Part shown: positions 59,271 to 64,000 of the stretch, piece by piece | How the letters are laid out: each line of letters starts with the position of its first letter | Position numbering within the stretch: position 1 is the stretch's first letter | Origin: Phyto melanocephala | Lineage: Eukaryota > Arthropoda > Insecta > Diptera > Rhinophoridae | DNA: 64,000 bases | Direction: 5' to 3' | NCBI GenBank assembly: GCA_941918925.1 | Contig: OW799234.1 | Span: forward strand, 110,295,884-110,359,883 | Program-made: the position numbers and the translations under genes | The notes under the pieces: model-generated | Told to the model about the DNA's origin: nothing | Databases searched by the model: none | Seen by the model: only the letters and a program-made list of their open reading frames with translations

Positions 59271-61229
59271 TATATATGTACATGTGTCTAAGTATATATC
59301 ATGCACCAATTAAGAAGAAAATAAAGTTTAAGGTCAATTATATTGGTTCATATGTATATTGATATTGAAATTTGTTAAAATCAAATAGATTTTTTAATAG
59401 AGTAAATGTAAAGAAAAACCGTTACACTCGTTACAAGTTAATCAGGTGGTATTGTTTTTTTACGAAATTTATGAAATAAATTTACTTATTCTTGACTATT
59501 TTTGGAGCTTTTAAAAAGAAATTCACTAGAAATACTTTATTTTACCTTAAGTCCTACCCTATATTGTAGTCTGTCTTATAAAAATCGTCATGCACTTTAA
59601 ATGTATATTTCATCTGTTTGCTTGGTTTCAGTATTTGTCTTAGGTACTGTTAACATGTCCTAACTAAACTCAGTCATATATCAATGGTCGCTGGTAGAAA
59701 GGCTCTAAGTCAAATAAAATTTCACCGTAGAAGTTTGAAACGTAATAGAAACTTTGTTATCATAATGTAATTGCTTTTGTAAAATTGCTATTATTGTTTT
59801 TTTTATGTTGAAAAAATGAAATTTCGTAAACAATTCGAATTGGGGCCTTTGTATTCGTGACCATGGACATATTACTGAGCCCTGTTAGATAATATGTTCA
59901 CACTAGGCAAATATTTAAGAAAAAAACAAACCACAAATACATTATAATTTCTGCCCTTGTCTATAAGCGTTTATTTAATTTAACTTTATTAATTAAAAAT
60001 CATTGCAAAACTAATTCAACATTAACTACACTTTGTTTAATGTAAGGCATTATGTAATATAAAATGATATAAATATATTTTAAATAAATTATAAAATAGT
60101 GGTTACGCATATTTGAGAAACTATTTCCCAAATGCGGACATAGCTTTATAATATAACATGTATATAAGTTAGTTGTAAACGAGATGTGGTAGTATTTAAG
60201 CATTTATTAATTAAACTTTTAAAAACAAGTAGAAAGTCTTACAAAAAAAGAAAAGTAACAAAAACTATTGTACAATTTTTACTATAAAATGAAACAACCA
60301 AGTATCTTCACATACGATCATTCATATTGACACTCATAAACAAATGTACGTAAAAAAGAAAAGAAAAAAAAAACACTTTTGTAGCAACTTATTATTGCTG
60401 GCAAAAACAAAGAACAAAGTAATGAACTCGGTTTTAAAAATAATCAACATTGTTGCAAACATTTAACAGTCGAGCTTTTGAAGCAAAAACAACAACAGCA
60501 ACAATAAAAATAAGGACTGGTTTGAAACGAAAACAAAACAAGGATGAATATGTTAAACCTTCTTTGGGTGTGTCTAAGAGGGAGTACGTGTGATTGAATG
60601 TGTTTATGCTGGCTTGTGTCATGAAGCATCAAGGGGAGCAGCATCAGCAGTAACTTTGTTGTAAAAACAAAGATGCAACATCATCATCAGCAGCAGTAAC
60701 TAAATCAACTGAAAAACTATGGAAACATAAAAGGAAAAACGATTTTGTGCTGATTTTTTGTTTGTTCGCTAAGTCTGTTTTATTTTTTTACTGTATTTGA
60801 CTGGTATTATACAGTGTTCTTAGTAAACTTTTTTTTTGGTACTAAAAAGTTCATATTGCGGAAATTTAAAAAAAAATTTTTTTTTCTAAAATTTTATAAA
60901 AAATATCAATAATACTTATGGATTTATATTTCAAAGCAATACTTGGTTTCATTTTTTTTATTAAGAAAATTAAATCAACGAAAATATGTCGCAAATATAT
61001 AAAAACGGTGTTCTAAATTATTAATAAAATATTTATGTACACAGGCTCACATTACTAGGTTGAAAAATAATATTATTGAAGCTCCTTTATTGCTTGATCT
61101 ATCTCACTATACGATTACCCTAATATATTATAGTATATCAAAACTTTAAAATGAATGGAAAGTTTAATTAATTTGATGTGTAAAATTTTTAAATTTTTTT
61201 CTTTTATCTTTAATAATATTATTTCGGGT
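59271..61229. other. No gene recognised
   Basis: 2 kb of A+T-rich DNA with CAA/CAG/CAT-type triplet runs near 60480-60500 and 60640-60700. No exon is recognised. Confidence 0.5.
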
Positions 61230-61940
61230 ATTATATTTGGTGGTCGAAAACAAGTAATAGTTATTTTTGTTTCATTTCATCATATACTTTGTCACGATAA
61301 TCAAGCATTTGTTTGAATTGTATAAGTTAATGATAACTATTCGTAAAAATTTTAAAATGGTCATCATTTAAAAATAGTATGATTTAAAAAAATTATGAAG
61401 ACAAAAAAAACATTATATTCAAAAGCATTATAAATTAAAACTAATCATTAAATAATAAGTGAGACAACAGATTACAACAAATTAATCAATCTTCTTCTTG
61501 CTGAATAAATTTTTATTATTTTAAAAGTTTGAGATGTCAAAAAAATGAACAAAAATTTTGAAAAATTAAAGAAAATTTAAAAATTAACGAGAAAGTGTAA
61601 TACAATATTTGTATAAAAATTGCAATTAAATTGGTAAGAACAATCAATATGTGTTTATTACAGCAAAAGACAATAATACAATATTGATATAAAAATTGCA
61701 ATTAAATTGGTAAGAACAATCAATATGTGTTTATTACAGCAAAAGACAATAATTTGCAGTAAAAAGCAAAGATTGCCGATTTCAATTGTAGTCATATATA
61801 TGATTATTGAATGATACTTAAATTAAACATAATAATGATAACTGATAACCATTGCTGTTTTTAACCATAATCATATAATTCAATCATAGTATGTTGGTCT
61901 TCGATTATGGTTACCACAACTATATTTTTTCTTTGCGTTT
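61230..61940 (-). mobile_element. R3 repeat, uninterrupted copy
   Basis: Minus-strand match to the split copy at 20363-25614: the end TTTTCTTTGCGT at 61927-61938, CTTCGATTATGGTTACCA, AGATTGCC, the TTCTTCTTGCTGAATAAATT block, and near 61240-61315 TGGTGGTCGAAAACAAGTAA. The site that holds the Gypsy element in the other copy is empty here (TGTA at 61319-61322). The far end beyond GGTGGTCGAAA is lost. It contains a 77-bp tandem duplication. Confidence 0.72.
61601..61754. repeat. 77-bp tandem duplication in R3
   Basis: Two adjacent 77-bp units containing TGCAATTAAATTGGTAAGAA (61621 and 61698), with only two or three differences. A related run at the very end of the window (63967-64000) suggests a further R3 copy there. 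Confidence 0.9.
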
Positions 61941-61954
61941 ATGAATCTTTGAGA

Positions 61955-62620
61955 AGAAATGTGGAAAAATCCCGCATTTACATCTTAGCGAATACCCAAG
62001 TGGTTTTGGTGCTGGAATGTATTGACGTCCTCAATTCCTTTAGCATCTACAACTGTTTCCGTGTCGTGAGGGAAATGTTAGTATAGAACGTGTCAACCGT
62101 CTTGCAAACTGTGGAGCAAGCCATCTACTGATTGGCCCTGGGCCTTTCTGTTGTGTACCTCCATATTATATTAGGGAAGAACTATCCGTCCTCTCCGACG
62201 CTGAGTTTTCTTCCTCATGGCGAATGGCTCAGGGTCAACGTCAGGCTAAGATATTGTGTTCCGGTGGCCGAATCTAGGGGGATTTTCTCTCTAGAAGGAC
62301 TTGAAAGTGTTATCAGGTCTTCTGCCTAGACACTACAATCTAAGATACCATTAAAGTAAAACTAGCAGGTAGAATGTAGTGACGTGCCGGTCTTGCGATA
62401 TGGATAATGAGACCGCGAAGCATGTCCTTTTCAATTGCACTGCACTCTGCACAAGGAGATAACGTTTTCTGGAGTGTAGTACTAATAAGCCAATGGGCAT
62501 TTCAAATTCTTTGCCTTGTAGAATATTGGGATTCATTATAAGCCTTGACCGATGGGCAAGCTGGTGGCTGCAGAAAATACCTATTTTTTGTTAGCAGTAC
62601 TTATGGGTAAATTTATTATT
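61955..62620 (+). pseudogene. Degenerate LINE RNase H and C-terminal region, second family
   Basis: Plus strand, over frame changes: VVLVLECIDVLNSFSIYNC (RNase H fold), an ANCGASHLLIGPGPF-like stretch near 62100, EELSVLSDAEFSSSWRM near 62185, and then CRSCDMDNETAKHVLFNC followed by ALCTRR (62380-62460), the Cys-rich zinc-binding end. After it comes NKPMGISNSLPCRILGFI. This is the same domain order as the LINE at 54664 but a different family. No tail or target duplication was found. Confidence 0.72.
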
Positions 62621-63087
62621 ACTACTACTATGACTATCGTCGGCAAAGACAAAAGTACTTTTCAGGTATGATGGTGTTTGCTCACTCCATAATATAGGTA
62701 ATCTCCCTATTGTTAAAACCCACTTAACACTATTATATTAAAATTGCATGACATGTAAAAAACTCAAATAAAATTACAAATTATTATAGCGTGACTACAA
62801 TTAGCTTACGCTCATATTCAATACATTTAAGTTAAAAATTTAAACGAATATTATTGGTCAGCGTTGCCATTTTTTTAACTTATTTTTATTATTTTTAAAT
62901 TTCATTACTTTTGCAAAAAACATAACCAATTCTAATATAAATTCCATGATAAATAACATATATTTTTAAAATTTTAGCCATTTTTGTGCCTAACTTAGAA
63001 CAAAAAACTAACTTTGTTTGGATAAAACTATTAAACAATAATGGAAAATACTTTTTGTTTAAACAAATTTAAATAAATCTCATTTTT
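62621..63087. other. No gene recognised
   Basis: A+T-rich spacer before the chimeric SINE. Confidence 0.5.
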
Positions 63088-63332
63088 ACATTAATTTGGG
63101 GTGCCCCGGCGTACTAGTCAGTAGTGTGCTGGTCTGCTAGTTTGGGGGTTGCGGGTTCGATTCCCGATAGAGACTCGTTACTGGTCTGCTTCTCCTTCTC
63201 TCCTATTCTTACTATTCTACTTAAATGAAGTGCACAACATGCGAATTAGGCATAAGTGTATAACTGTCGTGGCCTTGGTCTTTTAATGCCTCTCCTTTTT
63301 AACCTAACCTAACCTAACTAACATTCATTTGG
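63088..63332 (+). mobile_element. Chimeric SINE: tRNA head joined to LINE 3' tail
   Basis: Near-perfect duplications ACATTAATTTGG (63088-63099) and ACATTCATTTGG (63321-63332) bound 221 bp. The head (GTGCCCCGGCGTACTAGTCA, B box GGGTTCGATTCCC) and the pyrimidine-rich middle match the SINE at 31570. From about 63228 the sequence switches to the LINE 3' end (TGCACAACATGCGAATTAGG ... TTTTTAACC) and finishes in AACCT pentamers. The whole was inserted as one unit, as the duplications show. Confidence 0.88.
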
Positions 63333-64000
63333 AGTACAAAAAAAAACTGATATATTTTTTGTGTATTTTTTTTTGATGATTTTATCTAATAATTTCAGTC
63401 TAAAATTTTTTGTCGTTGTAACTCTCTATTTGATAGAATAAAAAGGAAACCCTTTTAAAATAAGAATGGCCGAGAGTACTAAAAATACATAAAACAAACA
63501 CAACTCGAGCATATTTAGCCTTAAACGCATAAATAACGTAACTGACATTTGTACTTATAAATTGAAATTGACTTTTTGATGCAGAATTAAAATGCCTCGA
63601 ATGCGTCGTGTGGAAAAAAATAACAAAATAAACAAATGAATTTATTTTCTCGAGATAATAGTATTTACGCGAAAAGAAAACCATGGCTACGACAAGATCA
63701 CAATAGCATAATATATTTCCTTTAACAATATTTGGTTATCGAAAAGACTTACAAAATTGTTATAACAAAATAACAATTAAATATTAGAAGAAAAATCAGT
63801 ATGGTTACAAAGCAGTAAAGCTATGATATCATTTGATTATAAATCGATTTCTTCTTATTGTCGAATACATCTTAATTATTTAAAAAAATTTATATGTTAA
63901 GACAGTTAAATAAAATTTAAAAAAATAAATCATAAAAATACCCGATAAAATATAAAAATTAACTCGTATTGATATAAAAAATTGTAATTGAAAAGGTAAG
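63333..64000. other. No gene; possible R3 start at the window edge
   Basis: A+T-rich. The last 34 bases (ATTGATATAAAAAATTGTAA then AAAGGTAAG) resemble the R3 interior at 61683-61718, so another R3 copy may begin here in the minus orientation and continue outside. Confidence 0.4.

Noticed and set aside
60434..60644. Minus frames with Cys/Phe/Val-rich stretches
   Set aside because: They are translations of CAA/CAG triplet runs in overlapping frames.

Overview
This is an A+T-rich insect nuclear DNA window dominated by transposable-element remains; no complete host protein-coding gene is visible. The element types (Gypsy-class LTR element, non-LTR elements with RNase H, tRNA-headed SINE, Penelope-like element, several mariner-like elements, a piggyBac-like element, MITEs) and a stray Dumpy-type EGF fragment point to a fly, probably a calyptrate such as a blowfly or house-fly relative. 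The species call is inference. The window looks like intergenic or long-intron DNA; the only host-gene hint is a possible short first coding exon at 54138-54156.

Layout. 1-8.3 kb: nested copies of a short repeat called R1 here (one hairpin end, one GTGGTGCAC end), a dead mariner piece, and an R1 copy holding a foreign insert with a Dumpy-like EGF fragment. 8.3-16.5 kb: unassigned sequence, then two copies of a longer repeat, R2, one carrying a duplicated mariner MITE. 17.5-25.6 kb: two copies of repeat R3, one interrupted by R1 and the other by a nearly intact Gypsy-class retrotransposon (20805-25461, minus strand, 264-bp LTRs, TACA target duplication). 26.8-34.1 kb: old R1, a small fold-back, a LINE 3' fragment, a complete tRNA-derived SINE with 13-bp duplications, a dead mariner. 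36-44 kb: R2 and R1 fragments, a TTAA-flanked piggyBac-like element (37690-39509) and a 116-bp fold-back. 44.6-47.5 kb: a 256-bp MITE, two oppositely oriented Penelope-like fragments, and a mariner with four premature stops. 50-56 kb: R2, LINE tails and a 5'-truncated LINE with an RNase H reading frame inside a TIR element. 56.6-64 kb: the second copy of the 256-bp MITE, another dead mariner, R3, a dead LINE, and a chimeric SINE whose 3' end is the LINE tail.

How the parts interact: the Gypsy element is the youngest insertion recognised (LTRs differ at 3 of 264 sites). It carries gag and pol in one frame split by a TGA, with a second TGA in integrase. The LINE (CCTAA-type 3' tail) appears to have supplied its 3' end to a SINE. 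R1, R2 and one further repeat share a terminal stem-loop whose stem changes are compensated. R1, R2 and R3 are working names for this window, not database names.
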